This document shows, one piece after another, positions 54,412-64,000 of a stretch of 64,000 nt of DNA. Positions within the stretch are counted from its first letter, which is position 1. Each line of letters starts with the position of its first letter. The position numbers and the translations under genes are program-made. The notes under the pieces are model-generated. The model did not search any database. It saw only the letters and a list, made by a program, of their open reading frames with translations, and was not told the origin of the DNA. This DNA comes from Pseudocolwellia sp. AS88 (GTDB taxonomy: Bacteria; Pseudomonadota; Gammaproteobacteria; Enterobacterales; Alteromonadaceae): contig NZ_JAUPEC010000006.1 of NCBI RefSeq assembly GCF_030551755.1, positions 62,001-126,000 on the forward strand, read 5' to 3'.

Positions 54412-56049
54412 TTAAGAATATGTAATTAATCCTGGAATGCTTTCAATATCGAAGTCATCTAGTTGTTCTGGATTTGCAAATTTGTTGATGTATTTTTCGT
54501 AAACCTTTGAACGAACAAAAATGGTAAATATATCGCCATCAAGATGATTTTTTACAACGAGATTACCTATAATGTTTAAACATTCACTTACCGGTTTTGC
54601 TTTTTTGTAAGGTCTGTCTGATGCAGACAAGGCTTCAAAAATATCAGCAATAGCCATTAGCCTGGCAGGTACAGACATTTGTTCCTTGGTTAAGCCTTTA
54701 GGATAGCCTTTACCGTCCATTGTTTCGTGATGACCTAGAGCGAATTCAGCAACTTTTGAAAGATGCTTAGGGAAAGGCAATGCTTCTAGGATATTGCTAG
54801 TTACTACCATATGATGTTGAATAATTAAACGCTCTTCATCGTTAAGTGTGCCGCGTTTTATAGAAAGGTTTTCTATTTCATCATCATTAAGAATGGGGAC
54901 TTTAATTCCATTAATTTCAATTGTATAACGATTAGCTATTTTATTAATTTGAGCTTCATCAATATCAGATAAGAACTCACCACCAATGTTTATTTTTTGT
55001 ATAAAAGCTTTATCTAAATTGAGCTGTTTATGTTTTACCATACAACCTCTTTCAAGCTGCTTTACTTCAATTGTTTTACCCGCTTTTAAAGCAGTAATAA
55101 CTTTTTGTTGATGAAGTAAATCAATATCACGTTTAGCTATTTCAAACTTTGTATCTATAAAGTTAATGCGATCAAAAATTGTTTGAAGTTTAGTTGATTT
55201 GTCAATGATATGTTCTGGTGTCGCTATTTTTCCACAATCATGTAACCAACCAGCGATGTTAAGTTGATGCCTATCTTGTTCCGTTAATATGAAATCTGCT
55301 AGTGGGCCTTTATTTTCATTATGTACGGCATCGGCAATTAATAAAGTTAACTCGGGCACTCTTTTACAATGACCACCCGTATGAGGTGATTTTTCATCAA
55401 TAACGGATGCTATTGTTTTGGCGAATGACTCAAATAACAACTCCATGTTAGATATCAAGGCTTTATTGGTTAATGCAATTGCCCCAAGAGATGCGAAAGA
55501 TAGTATTTGTGTTTCAACATCAGCTGTAAATTCTACAGTTTTTAATTCGCCTTCAGGCGTTTCTTGTTGTGCATTGATTATTTGTATTGCACCTATGGTA
55601 TCACCAATATGATCTTTTAAAGGGAAGGTGAGCATAGATTGGGTTCGATAACCTGTATCTTTATCAATCCGTCGTGCAGCGCTTAAATCATAAGGCAATT
55701 CGTCATAAACATCCTTGATGTTAATCACTTTACCACTATTAACCGCATGAGCTACCATGGCCGACTTATTTGGTTGGTCGTCAATGTATAAAGGAATACT
55801 TGGAAAAGTAATAGGTTTATTAGAACTTCCACCTAAATGCATCTTTAGGCTTGTATTGATAATAGTTCGAAATTCAATCTCTTTTGATTGATTAACCATA
55901 TAGATTGAACCCGCATCAGCATTAGAAATAGTCATTGCTGCAATAAGGATTTTTTCCATCAATACTTCAGTGTTTTCTTCACTACTTAATTCAATACTAA
56001 TTTTAAGCAGGTGTTGGAAAACTGTCTCGTCTAAAACTTTTTTATTCAT
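54412..56049 (-). CDS. GAF-HD-GYP signalling protein (c-di-GMP phosphodiesterase type)
   Basis: 545 residues. GAF domain about 25-195 ('ISNADAGSIYMVNQ', 'QSMLTFPLKDHIGDTIGAIQ'). HD-GYP follows: 'HTGGHCKRVPELTLLIAD', 'LNIAGWLHDCGKIATPEHII' (HD), 'HHETMDGKGYPKGL' (GYP motif as GKGYPKGL) and 'VPARLMAIADIFEALSASDR'. Between HD and GYP there is an about 100-residue insertion ('LKAGKTIEVKQLERGCMV' etc.). All metal ligands appear kept, so hydrolysis of c-di-GMP or a related dinucleotide is expected. 6 bp separates it from the cyclase gene; last gene of the operon. Confidence 0.9.
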   Translation of the reverse strand: MNKKVLDETVFQHLLKISIELSSEENTEVLMEKILIAAMTISNADAGSIYMVNQSKEIEFRTIINTSLKMHLGGSSNKPITFPSIPLYIDDQPNKSAMVAHAVNSGKVINIKDVYDELPYDLSAARRIDKDTGYRTQSMLTFPLKDHIGDTIGAIQIINAQQETPEGELKTVEFTADVETQILSFASLGAIALTNKALISNMELLFESFAKTIASVIDEKSPHTGGHCKRVPELTLLIADAVHNENKGPLADFILTEQDRHQLNIAGWLHDCGKIATPEHIIDKSTKLQTIFDRINFIDTKFEIAKRDIDLLHQQKVITALKAGKTIEVKQLERGCMVKHKQLNLDKAFIQKINIGGEFLSDIDEAQINKIANRYTIEINGIKVPILNDDEIENLSIKRGTLNDEERLIIQHHMVVTSNILEALPFPKHLSKVAEFALGHHETMDGKGYPKGLTKEQMSVPARLMAIADIFEALSASDRPYKKAKPVSECLNIIGNLVVKNHLDGDIFTIFVRSKVYEKYINKFANPEQLDDFDIESIPGLITYS

Positions 56050-56055
56050 AAGTCA

Positions 56056-58296
56056 CTATTTTGATTGATGGGTGTATGTACCATCCCATTCCTTGGGAGG
56101 ATTATCTTTTAATGATGCTAACCTATTTAAATATATATCATAAATAGTTGTTGTATAAAATTCATTTTGTTTTAATTGTGTAAATAGTTGGACAGCTAAA
56201 TCCCATTGTCCCTGGTTATAAGCATTAATACCTTCTTGATGCAGTCGTAAATTTTGCTCTGTTTCTTGGTTGGTTTCTTCTACAAAAGCTAAAGGTTGAT
56301 AAACGGTTACTGCTTGATTTTTCCCTTTCACTTTAATTTTATCAATTTGCCTACAGACAATTTTATTGGGTACTAATTGGTTGAATGTTTTTTCAGTGAA
56401 TAATATATCTACACCGTAGAACTTAGTTAATGACTCAATACGAGATCCTAAATTAACTTCATCGCCCAGTACCGTATAAGCTTTACGATAAGTTGAACCC
56501 ATATCACCAACGTTCATATCGCCAGAACTAATACCCACGCCAATATTGACACTTGGCCAATCTCTTTTATTAAATATAACAGATAATTTTTTAGTTGCTT
56601 GAATCATTTTCAAAGCGGTAATAACAGCGTGTGTTGCATGGTCTTCGTCATCTAGTGGGGCATTCCAAAATGCCATTACCATGTCGCCTACATATTTATC
56701 AATTGTGCCTTGGTTTTCAAAAATAATAGAGGTGACGTCAGTTAAGTAAATTTGCATAAATTCAGTTAACTCTTCAGGTGTAAAGTTTTCTGATAAATCA
56801 GTGAAGCTTCTTATGTCGGCGAACAATACTGACATATTTCTTTTTTCACTTTTTAGCTCTAAGTTTTTACCTTGTTTGATAAGTTTATCTATGTAGGCTG
56901 GAGGTACATATTGGTTAAACATACCTTTAATGTTTTTACGTTTGTAACTTTCTATCATAAAACCAATAGCTGCATAATAAAGGGTTAACAAGGTGATAAG
57001 TAATAGGTTTTGAAATAAAGGTAAGCTAACTTTTAAAGCACTCCACAAGTACCAATTAATACTAATGTGTATGATAATAAATACTAAACAAATCAGTACT
57101 ATATTACCGGGTGTTTGCTTGGTCATTGAAAAAGAAAGAATGATACCTGTAAACGCCAACATTAATAATGACAGTGCTAAGCCGATGTCAGGTTCTACAG
57201 GAATAATTTCCGGATGAATTAAGCTTTCAAACACGTTAGCGTGTACTTCAACTCCAGGGTATTGAACACCTACCGAAGTTGTTCGTAAGTCAGCTAAACC
57301 AACCGCTGATGTGCCGACAAAGGCAATAGCACCTTCAAGGTAACCTTCAGCTAATCTTTCATTTAACACGTCGGTTGCCGAAATATATTCAAAGCTACGT
57401 GCTTCACCTCTAAACGGGATGATCACTTGGCCTTTTTCGTTGGTTGGAATTATATGTTTACCAAAACTTAAACCTTGTAACCAAGAGATATTTTGGCTTG
57501 ACTCTGTAATTGCATTTATTGAATCGTTAAGTGTGTATACACGAGCCGCTTCTAGCGCTAATGAAGGATATAAGGTGTTATTATAGTTAAGTACAAGCGA
57601 GGCTTTTCTGATGAAACCATCGCTTTCTGGTAATGAATTAATAAAACCGGCACCAATCGCCGATGTTTGTAGCTGTTCTATATTCCCCAATACTTTATCG
57701 AAAGATTCTACTTGAGAGGTGTCGTATTGATTTTTCTGCCAAACAATGGAAGTGTCGGGTAAATAGCCTATTGTTTTTGCTTCGTTATCAAATAAGAAAC
57801 CTAAAATAACTTCAGAATCGCTTAAGGTATTTGAGAATATGGTGTCAGCGTCAACTGAGCTGGAAAGGGCCGTTATTTGATCGATTAATTTATTGTCTAA
57901 TTTTTTGTTGTTATTAAGTATTTCATCAACAGGGTTACGCTCTGGTTCGGCAAAAAATATATCGAATGCGATAACCAGTACACCAGCTTCGTGTAGCTTC
58001 TCAACTAACTGGGCGACTTTACTTCTGCTCCAAGGGTAGCGTCCTTGTTCTTGCATGCTTTTTTCATCAATATCAATAATAACTATTTGTTCATCAAACT
58101 GCCTTTCATCAGTGCTAAGAGTGGTATTTAAACGCAAATCGTAAAGCATGCCTTCAATACGTTCTAAAAAACCTTGTACTTGCGATAGGTTAATAAATTG
58201 AAGGCCAATGACTAAACAAGTTATACACATGCCCATAAAAAAACGGGTGGTGTAAAATCTTGAACGCATTGATTGGTATAGGTTAATAAAGAACAT
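56056..58296 (-). CDS. CHASE2-domain class III adenylate/guanylate cyclase
   Basis: 746 residues from ATG 58296. A frame opening at TTG 58335 exists but lacks a ribosome-binding site and overlaps the gene upstream. An N-terminal membrane helix is followed by the periplasmic CHASE2 sensor ('VIIDIDEKSMQEQGRYPWSR', 'VQYPGVEVHANVFESLIHPE') and three membrane helices. The cyclase has 'MSVLFADIRSFTDLSENF' (metal Asp), 'YVGDMVMAFWNAP' (second metal Asp), and 'YTVLGDEVNLGSRIE'. An adenylate cyclase is the default call; the Lys/Asp specificity residues were not resolved. A C-terminal TPR-like segment ('INAYNQGQWDLAVQLFTQL') ends the protein. Confidence 0.9.
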   Translation of the reverse strand: MFFINLYQSMRSRFYTTRFFMGMCITCLVIGLQFINLSQVQGFLERIEGMLYDLRLNTTLSTDERQFDEQIVIIDIDEKSMQEQGRYPWSRSKVAQLVEKLHEAGVLVIAFDIFFAEPERNPVDEILNNNKKLDNKLIDQITALSSSVDADTIFSNTLSDSEVILGFLFDNEAKTIGYLPDTSIVWQKNQYDTSQVESFDKVLGNIEQLQTSAIGAGFINSLPESDGFIRKASLVLNYNNTLYPSLALEAARVYTLNDSINAITESSQNISWLQGLSFGKHIIPTNEKGQVIIPFRGEARSFEYISATDVLNERLAEGYLEGAIAFVGTSAVGLADLRTTSVGVQYPGVEVHANVFESLIHPEIIPVEPDIGLALSLLMLAFTGIILSFSMTKQTPGNIVLICLVFIIIHISINWYLWSALKVSLPLFQNLLLITLLTLYYAAIGFMIESYKRKNIKGMFNQYVPPAYIDKLIKQGKNLELKSEKRNMSVLFADIRSFTDLSENFTPEELTEFMQIYLTDVTSIIFENQGTIDKYVGDMVMAFWNAPLDDEDHATHAVITALKMIQATKKLSVIFNKRDWPSVNIGVGISSGDMNVGDMGSTYRKAYTVLGDEVNLGSRIESLTKFYGVDILFTEKTFNQLVPNKIVCRQIDKIKVKGKNQAVTVYQPLAFVEETNQETEQNLRLHQEGINAYNQGQWDLAVQLFTQLKQNEFYTTTIYDIYLNRLASLKDNPPKEWDGTYTHQSK

Positions 58297-58303
58297 GAAC
58301 GTT

Positions 58304-59176
58304 TTATTGAGCTCTTTTGCTGGTAACAGTACCAAGGACTTGAGTGTCTACTAAATATGAAGAACCTTCTTTTGCCCAAGTAATACTGAGAGTGTTTTTT
58401 AATTTATGTTGTAATTCTTTTTCATGGTCTTCTAATTCAGTGTCTGTAGCTGAAGGATCGTGACTTATAATAAACAATTTTTTTACATTTGCTTGCAATG
58501 CTAGTTCAGCCACTTGTTCATAAGTACTGTGTCCCCAACCATGCTTTAGAGGTAAATCTTTGTTGGTATATTGTGCATCGTGTATGAGTACATCGGCATC
58601 TTTAATAAACGCTACCCATTCATCCCAAGTGCTTGATTCTGTATAAGGTGGTTTAAGTTCATTATCTGTAACATAGGCAACTTTTTGGCCATCACCTTGT
58701 AAACAATAAGCTGTACCGCCATCTGGGTGATTAAGTGCTTGTGTCGTGACTTTAAAAGTATTTAGTGAAAATTCTTTCTGGTGAGCAAGTTCGGTATTTA
58801 ATGTGATTTTTGAAGGGAGTTGGTCGTATTTTATTGGGTGATTAGACCCTGACATCTGCTTTAATATCATATCAGTGTCATTACTATCGGTGATGCCCGT
58901 TATTATTTCAATTGTTGTGTTTTCACTATAAATTGGCGCGAAATAAGGAAAACCTTGAATATGATCCCAGTGATTATGGGTAACTAATAAATGGATAGGG
59001 CGTTTGTAACTTTTAAATTTGCCGTTAAGTTTAGCAATTCCTGTACCTGAATCTAAAATAACATTGTTACCGTTACTTAATTCAAGATAGACGCACGAAG
59101 TATTGCCGCCATATACAACGGTATTTTCTCCGGGAGTTGGCATTGAACCTCTAACGCCATAAAATTCTATTTTCAT
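58304..59176 (-). CDS. Metallo-beta-lactamase-fold hydrolase, first gene of the signalling operon
   Basis: 290 residues. 'MKIEFYGVRGSMPTPG' and 'GGNTSCVYLE' belong to the group often annotated as class II cyclic-nucleotide phosphodiesterase or PhnP/ElaC-like. Metal motif 'VTHNHWDHIQGFPYF' (H67, H69, D71, H72), then a histidine in 'LNHPDGG', 'AYVTDNE' and 'LIHDAQY', and 'FIISHDPS'. Zinc ligands complete. Position 7 bp before a nucleotide cyclase suggests action on a cyclic nucleotide, an inference. Confidence 0.83.
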   Translation of the reverse strand: MKIEFYGVRGSMPTPGENTVVYGGNTSCVYLELSNGNNVILDSGTGIAKLNGKFKSYKRPIHLLVTHNHWDHIQGFPYFAPIYSENTTIEIITGITDSNDTDMILKQMSGSNHPIKYDQLPSKITLNTELAHQKEFSLNTFKVTTQALNHPDGGTAYCLQGDGQKVAYVTDNELKPPYTESSTWDEWVAFIKDADVLIHDAQYTNKDLPLKHGWGHSTYEQVAELALQANVKKLFIISHDPSATDTELEDHEKELQHKLKNTLSITWAKEGSSYLVDTQVLGTVTSKRAQ

Positions 59177-59344
59177 TATGTTAATACCATTAATTATTCG
59201 TCATGGTTATTATGGCTAAAAAGTTACACTTATTTTCTAGATAGGTAAGCAGTAGTCTATCCTTCTAGTGTTTCGCCATTATAAAATATTTATATTTAAT
59301 CTATTTTTATTATTACTCATTGCCTGAACTAAACTTTACAATGC

Positions 59345-62300
59345 TTAATCATCATCATCAGTTACTGTTATGTGAACAATGGCAGAAGATGTAGTTAGAC
59401 CTGTATGTGAAACTGAATAAATAAATGTGTCTTCCCCTACAAAGTCATCGTCTGGTGTGTAAGTAAATTCACCGTCACTGTCTAAATAAAGAGTCCCATG
59501 CTCAACATCTTGTTGTTGCGTTACTATAAATGGTAATTCGCCTATAGTTATTCCAAGTACAACTAAGCCTACAGCATCGTCATTATCTAGTATTGAACTT
59601 CCATTTAACGTTCCTTCTTCTTCAACCGTGTAATAATCATCACGAGCAAAAGGCTGTAAAATTGTTGAGGTATTAGGTTCAACCACTATATTTACTATTC
59701 CTTCACTTTCACCGCCATTATTATCAATAGCTTTATAAGTAAAAATGTCTGAACCGACATAACCAAAATCAGGGGTATAAATAAAAGTTCCATCACCATT
59801 AAATATGACAGCACCATACAATGGCGAAGACACGAAAGAAGTATCTATAGTTAATGTATCACCATCAGCATCGGTATCGTTGTTGAGTACACTTGATGCA
59901 TTGAGCGTTGTGTATTGAACCATAGAATAAAAGTCAGAGGTTGTTACCGGAGAATCATTTCCAAATTGATTATCTAATGGCGCTGTAACCGTTATAGTGA
60001 CTGTGGCTAAATCAGTATTTCCACCTTGATCAGCTAATTCATAAATAAATTGATCTGTACCAATATAGCCAGTGTCGGGTGTGTATTCAAAGTCACCATG
60101 TTTACCTAATGTTAATTTACCATTTTCAGTATCAACAAATGGGTTTTCATTAATTTCTAAATGCAGGTTTTCAGGATCACTATCATTGTCGAGTAAAAAG
60201 TCACCTATATTTTGACCACTGTTCATTTCTACTGTAAAAACGTCGTCGATAGCAATAGGTGCGTCATCAATAGGGTTAATAGTAAGGTTAACTGTTGCAG
60301 TTGCTGATTTGTTGTAAATATTAGTGACTTGATATGAAAATGAATCATTACCGTAGTAATTTAGTTCTGGAGTGTAAGTAAACGAGCCATCACTAAAAAG
60401 TATCAGGCTGCCATTGCTTGCAGCCGTTACTGGTGCTAATGAAACAGTTAATATACTGGTATCAGAACTCTTATTTTGGTTAACAACATCGTTATCTAAA
60501 AGTGTTGTTTCCATTAATGAAAAGTCTTCATCAATTACATAATTATCTGTTCTCGCTAATGGATTACCTTGAGTATCAGGATCTGCCGATACGCTTATAT
60601 TAATTAATCCTTCATCTTGTCCACCATTACCGTCATCTACTACATAACTAAATCTGTCTGATCCAAAGAAACCTATATTTGGCGTATAAGTAAAGCTACC
60701 GTCTTCTAAGAAAATAACAACGCCATCAGAAGGTTCAGATAGAAATGAAGTATCAAGAGTTAATACATCATTATCAGCATCCTTATCATTATCAAGCACA
60801 GTATCGCCATTTAGAACATTACCTTCAATCATATTGTAATTATCTGGGATGGCTTTTGGTGCAGTATTAACATTAATAACGGTAATACTTACTGAACCTG
60901 TAACAGATCCCCCATTACCATCTTCTAATTGGTAGTTAAATGTATCAACACCAAAGAAGTCTGTATCAGGGGTATAAGTAAATTCACCATCAGTATCAAT
61001 AGATAAACTACCTGAAGTTGGATTCGTACTTGCACTTACATTAACTGTTAAATTGTCTTCGTCAGAATCACTATCATTGACTAATAAAGCATTAAAGTCG
61101 GAAGCTATAACAGTAAGGCTAGTGTTTTCTAGCATAGTGTAAGTATCAAACACCGCAATAGGGAGGTCATTAACTGGATTCACTGTTAATGTGACTTGAG
61201 CACTAGTAAAGCCACCTTGGCCGTCTGTTAATCTATAAGTAAAACTATCAGTACCACTAAAGTTAGCTTTAGGAGTGTAAGTGAATGTGCCATCTTCACC
61301 TAGTATTAATATACCATTGGAAACATTATTTAATGGGGTGGTTAATATAGATAAAGTTCCACCATCAGAGTCAGAGTCGTTATCTAACAAGGTATTATCT
61401 GTTAGTAGAGTATCTTCATTTAATGAATAAAAATCAGCAAGAGCAACAGGGTCACTATTTGAAGAACCAACTATATTAACTGTTACTTGCACGGTAGCAC
61501 TACTTTCTACCCCTTCAGTATCAGCTATTGTGTAGTTAATTACAGCTACATCTCCGAAAGTTGTTACAGGGGTATAAAATAAAATATTGCTTACTGTATC
61601 TATGGATACAGTTCCAAACTCAGCTAATGTTGAAGCATCAATTATTGTTAAATTATCACCATCAACATCGATGTCATTACTGATAACATTAATTGCAAGT
61701 CGTGTTTCAGAGTTTGTTTGTGCGTTGTCATTTACCGCTTGTGGTGCATCATTAATTGCGTTTACTGTAATACTTGCTTGTGCTGTTGATGAAAGGCCAC
61801 TTGTGTTAAGTATTTGATAAGTGAATGAATCAGAACCTTGATAATCACTGTTAGGTGTATAAATAAAACTACCGTCTGAATTTAATAAAACACTACCTTG
61901 CTGTGGTTTAACAAATGGTGATTGATTAACTGTTAATGTTCCACCATCAATACTCGAGTCGTTAGCTAATAAACCTTCATCAACGGCAATATCTAGAATG
62001 TTATCTTCATCTATTTGATAGCTATCAATGTTCGCTACTGGAATATCAGTAACTGGCTTAACTATAATACTAACAAAAGCTTGTGATGTTTCACCTAATG
62101 AATTCATTATCTCATATTGAAAACTGTCAAGCCCATAAAAATTGGTCTCCGGTATATAAGTAAATGTACCGTCTTCGCTTACATTTAATTCGCCATTTGA
62201 AGTTGTTGTGATAAGACTATTATTAAGTGTTAATTCAAGATTGTTGGGATCAGTATCATTAATTAAAATACTATTTTCTAGACGAACAATTAAGGTTTCA

Positions 62301-63820
62301 TCTTCATCAATCTCATAAGTGTCGCTTACTGCGACAGGTGTTATATTTTCACTAGAAATTAATAATGTAACTGTTGCTGTGCTTGTTCCACCTTTGTTAT
62401 CTGTTACTTGGTACTGAAAACTATCACTGCCTATAAATGTTCCATTATCTGAATACGTAAAACTACCATCAGAATTTAATTGTAAAGCACCATGTAAGGG
62501 CTCTGTTACAGCAACAGTATTAACAAAAAGAAAATCACCATCTATATCTAGATCATTTGCAATTAAAGCGCCTGAATCTGATGTAAATGTTTGATCAAAA
62601 TCAAGACCAAAACTGTCATTAGCTGCGCTAGGTGAGTCATTAACATTATTTACGATGATAGATACATTTGCTTGAGCTAAGTTTCCTTCGTCATCAGAAA
62701 TTTGATAAGTAAAACTGTCACTTCCGTTAAAATTTGTATTCGGGGTATAAGTAATTTCACCGTTTGTTTGACTGGTTAAAATACCATTAAATGGTTGTAT
62801 TAAAATAGCGGTGAGAGTAAGTCCACTATTTTCAGGATCAATATCATTTGTTAATAGATTTGAACTAATAGTAGAATCTTCATCAACTTCAATTATGTCG
62901 TTAACGGCATAAGGTGCTTGATTGGCAACTTCAAGGGTTGAAGCTATTTTTAACGGTACATTTAAACCACTTTCACCATTCTCATCAATGCCTGTGATCA
63001 CTACGTAATAACTTTCTGTAGGATCTTGATCATCAATTTCTATACTGGTTTCTGTTATAGCTAGTTGTTGTACGCCATGTTCTAAAGTAAGGGCATTGAG
63101 TGGTGTTAAATTGGGATCGGTAGCGGCATAAACGTTGTAACGTTGAAGAGATGCCTCGCCATTCCAGTTTATAGCTAGTTTGTCATTTTCACGAGTAATG
63201 TTTATTCCTGAAATACTAATAGGGCGCCAATTAACCGTTTGTGCGTCTAATTTTGCTGTGTTTTGTGCGCTATCTGTAACGAATAGTTCTATTGTTAAAG
63301 TACCTTCAGCCAATCCGTATAACTGAGGATTGTAGCCTATAATATTCTCACTGTATTCTGAGCCACAATTTTGAGAACATAAAACGATAGTTATTTGTAC
63401 ATCAGGTAAGTATATAGATATGTCTGTTATTTCATCAGGATCACTTACGTGAACGGAAAATGTAACATTACCAATAATGTCGGTTGTTTGGCCTTTATAA
63501 ACAAATTCGCCAATCGCATTAGAAAATTCAGCATCAACAATGGCGTTTTGTTGTTTGATTACACCACTGACTTTTTGTACCTGTATTTCATTTTTAGCTG
63601 CAACACCGACTAGAGATAATGAGTTGTTGTCAGCAATATCAGGCTCGTTTTGTTCGCTTGTTGTCGGCAAAGTTACAGTAGGTGAAGTAATACTAGGTGA
63701 TGTGATTTCTGGAGTGCTATTGGTAACTTCTTCAACTGAGTCACTTTCACCGCCTCCACAGCCAGCAAGTAGCAAGCTTGAAGTTATTAATGTTGAGGTA
63801 ATAATACTGAATTGACGCAT
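59345..63820 (-). CDS. Giant lipoprotein with about twelve cadherin-like (tandem-95) repeats
   Basis: 1491 residues. Lipobox 'LLLAGCGGG' then a Ser/Thr/Pro-rich spacer and a fibronectin-like region ('LQRYNVYAATDPNLTPLNAL'). From about residue 300 the 95-residue unit repeats: 'NDAPxAxxDxYxxxEDxxL', then DNDxDxDGDxLT-type, then 'GSFTYTPNxxFxGxDSFxY', ending in 'ATVTITV'-type strands. I count twelve units. The repeats are typical of surface adhesins that bind calcium at Asp-rich loops. No catalytic domain, no GlyGly-CTERM and no type I secretion signal are visible; it ends in DDDD. Expected on the outer-membrane surface. Confidence 0.87.
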   Translation of the reverse strand: MRQFSIITSTLITSSLLLAGCGGGESDSVEEVTNSTPEITSPSITSPTVTLPTTSEQNEPDIADNNSLSLVGVAAKNEIQVQKVSGVIKQQNAIVDAEFSNAIGEFVYKGQTTDIIGNVTFSVHVSDPDEITDISIYLPDVQITIVLCSQNCGSEYSENIIGYNPQLYGLAEGTLTIELFVTDSAQNTAKLDAQTVNWRPISISGINITRENDKLAINWNGEASLQRYNVYAATDPNLTPLNALTLEHGVQQLAITETSIEIDDQDPTESYYVVITGIDENGESGLNVPLKIASTLEVANQAPYAVNDIIEVDEDSTISSNLLTNDIDPENSGLTLTAILIQPFNGILTSQTNGEITYTPNTNFNGSDSFTYQISDDEGNLAQANVSIIVNNVNDSPSAANDSFGLDFDQTFTSDSGALIANDLDIDGDFLFVNTVAVTEPLHGALQLNSDGSFTYSDNGTFIGSDSFQYQVTDNKGGTSTATVTLLISSENITPVAVSDTYEIDEDETLIVRLENSILINDTDPNNLELTLNNSLITTTSNGELNVSEDGTFTYIPETNFYGLDSFQYEIMNSLGETSQAFVSIIVKPVTDIPVANIDSYQIDEDNILDIAVDEGLLANDSSIDGGTLTVNQSPFVKPQQGSVLLNSDGSFIYTPNSDYQGSDSFTYQILNTSGLSSTAQASITVNAINDAPQAVNDNAQTNSETRLAINVISNDIDVDGDNLTIIDASTLAEFGTVSIDTVSNILFYTPVTTFGDVAVINYTIADTEGVESSATVQVTVNIVGSSNSDPVALADFYSLNEDTLLTDNTLLDNDSDSDGGTLSILTTPLNNVSNGILILGEDGTFTYTPKANFSGTDSFTYRLTDGQGGFTSAQVTLTVNPVNDLPIAVFDTYTMLENTSLTVIASDFNALLVNDSDSDEDNLTVNVSASTNPTSGSLSIDTDGEFTYTPDTDFFGVDTFNYQLEDGNGGSVTGSVSITVINVNTAPKAIPDNYNMIEGNVLNGDTVLDNDKDADNDVLTLDTSFLSEPSDGVVIFLEDGSFTYTPNIGFFGSDRFSYVVDDGNGGQDEGLINISVSADPDTQGNPLARTDNYVIDEDFSLMETTLLDNDVVNQNKSSDTSILTVSLAPVTAASNGSLILFSDGSFTYTPELNYYGNDSFSYQVTNIYNKSATATVNLTINPIDDAPIAIDDVFTVEMNSGQNIGDFLLDNDSDPENLHLEINENPFVDTENGKLTLGKHGDFEYTPDTGYIGTDQFIYELADQGGNTDLATVTITVTAPLDNQFGNDSPVTTSDFYSMVQYTTLNASSVLNNDTDADGDTLTIDTSFVSSPLYGAVIFNGDGTFIYTPDFGYVGSDIFTYKAIDNNGGESEGIVNIVVEPNTSTILQPFARDDYYTVEEEGTLNGSSILDNDDAVGLVVLGITIGELPFIVTQQQDVEHGTLYLDSDGEFTYTPDDDFVGEDTFIYSVSHTGLTTSSAIVHITVTDDDD

Positions 63821-63873
63821 TGATTAAGTCCTAATTTTTATATTTATATCTGAAGTGGCTCTGTTATAAAATC

Positions 63874-64000
63874 TTATTTAATCTGAAAAGAGCCTTCAGT
63901 TGAAATTGATGTATCATCAACTTCCTGTAAATTAAATTCACCGGTAATTTCATCTAAACCATCTGAAAATACCGCAGTAATATCACCATCTGCGCGCTTA
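63874..64000 (-). CDS. 3' end of a gene, unknown product
   Basis: Open on the reverse strand to the right edge, ending '...DGDITAVFSDGLDEITGEFN', then 42 codons in all, with TAA at 63874. Only the C-terminus is visible, so no family is named. It is upstream of the giant lipoprotein on the same strand, 53 bp apart, and may be cotranscribed. Confidence 0.55.
   Translation of the reverse strand, partial: KRADGDITAVFSDGLDEITGEFNLQEVDDTSISTEGSFQIK

Noticed and set aside
59345-63820. CRISPR-like or tandem DNA repeat in the giant lipoprotein gene
   Set aside because: Periodicity is at protein level (about 95 residues); DNA units are strongly diverged. No CRISPR array was seen anywhere in the window.

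Overview
The window is AT-rich DNA from a marine-type Gammaproteobacterium. The best guess is an Alteromonadales member close to Colwellia or Thalassotalea. That guess rests on the mix of large TonB-dependent receptors, tryptophan-halogenase paralogues, rhombosortase, an S9 peptidase, norM next to ribE and the umuDC organisation. It is inference from gene content, not a database match.

Region 1 (1-17050) looks like a peptide or modified-amino-acid uptake locus broken up by accessory DNA. It holds a TonB-dependent receptor (cut by the window edge), a secreted N-acyl-D-glutamate deacylase-like amidohydrolase and a secreted RidA. Then come about 7.7 kb of accessory genes, and after them a second secreted RidA, a Tat-exported class V aminotransferase and a large TonB-dependent receptor. 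The accessory stretch (3.8-11.4 kb) contains a DarTG module whose toxin gene has a stop codon at a conserved tryptophan position, an SOS-controlled umuDC operon with a clear LexA box, and a PrlF-YhaV toxin-antitoxin pair. The pair sits between two copies of a 397-bp direct repeat, together with relics of a second umuD and of an Rhs/YD-repeat protein. An M50 membrane protease and two unrecognised genes follow.

Region 2 (17345-23446) is an operon of four flavin-dependent tryptophan-halogenase-family genes, divergent from the large receptor. Three keep the FAD, lysine, WxWxIP and glutamate motifs. The second has lost all of them while remaining a full-length open frame.

Region 3 (about 23776-44085) is a 20-kb genomic island in the 3' end of a tRNA-Val(GAC) gene. 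It is bounded by a 29/31-bp att repeat and carries a P4-type integrase beside the tRNA. Its cargo is an unrecognised two-gene operon, an AlpA/HTH/tyrosine-recombinase module, a serine recombinase, an HTH-Mrr-hsdM-hsdS-hsdR restriction operon, a Kiwa-like pair with a broken kwaA, and a Hachiman-like hamAB pair. Outside the left att site lies the relict integrase-proximal end of another island of the same family.

Region 4 (44143-64000) is core-like: norM/mdtK, ribE, an S9 peptidase, a rhombosortase-type rhomboid, a DTW-domain tRNA-modification enzyme, gamma-glutamyltransferase, a small lipoprotein and cysK. It continues with a signalling operon (metallo-beta-lactamase-fold protein, CHASE2 adenylate cyclase, GAF-HD-GYP), a 1491-residue lipoprotein of about twelve cadherin-like repeats, and the 3' end of one more gene.
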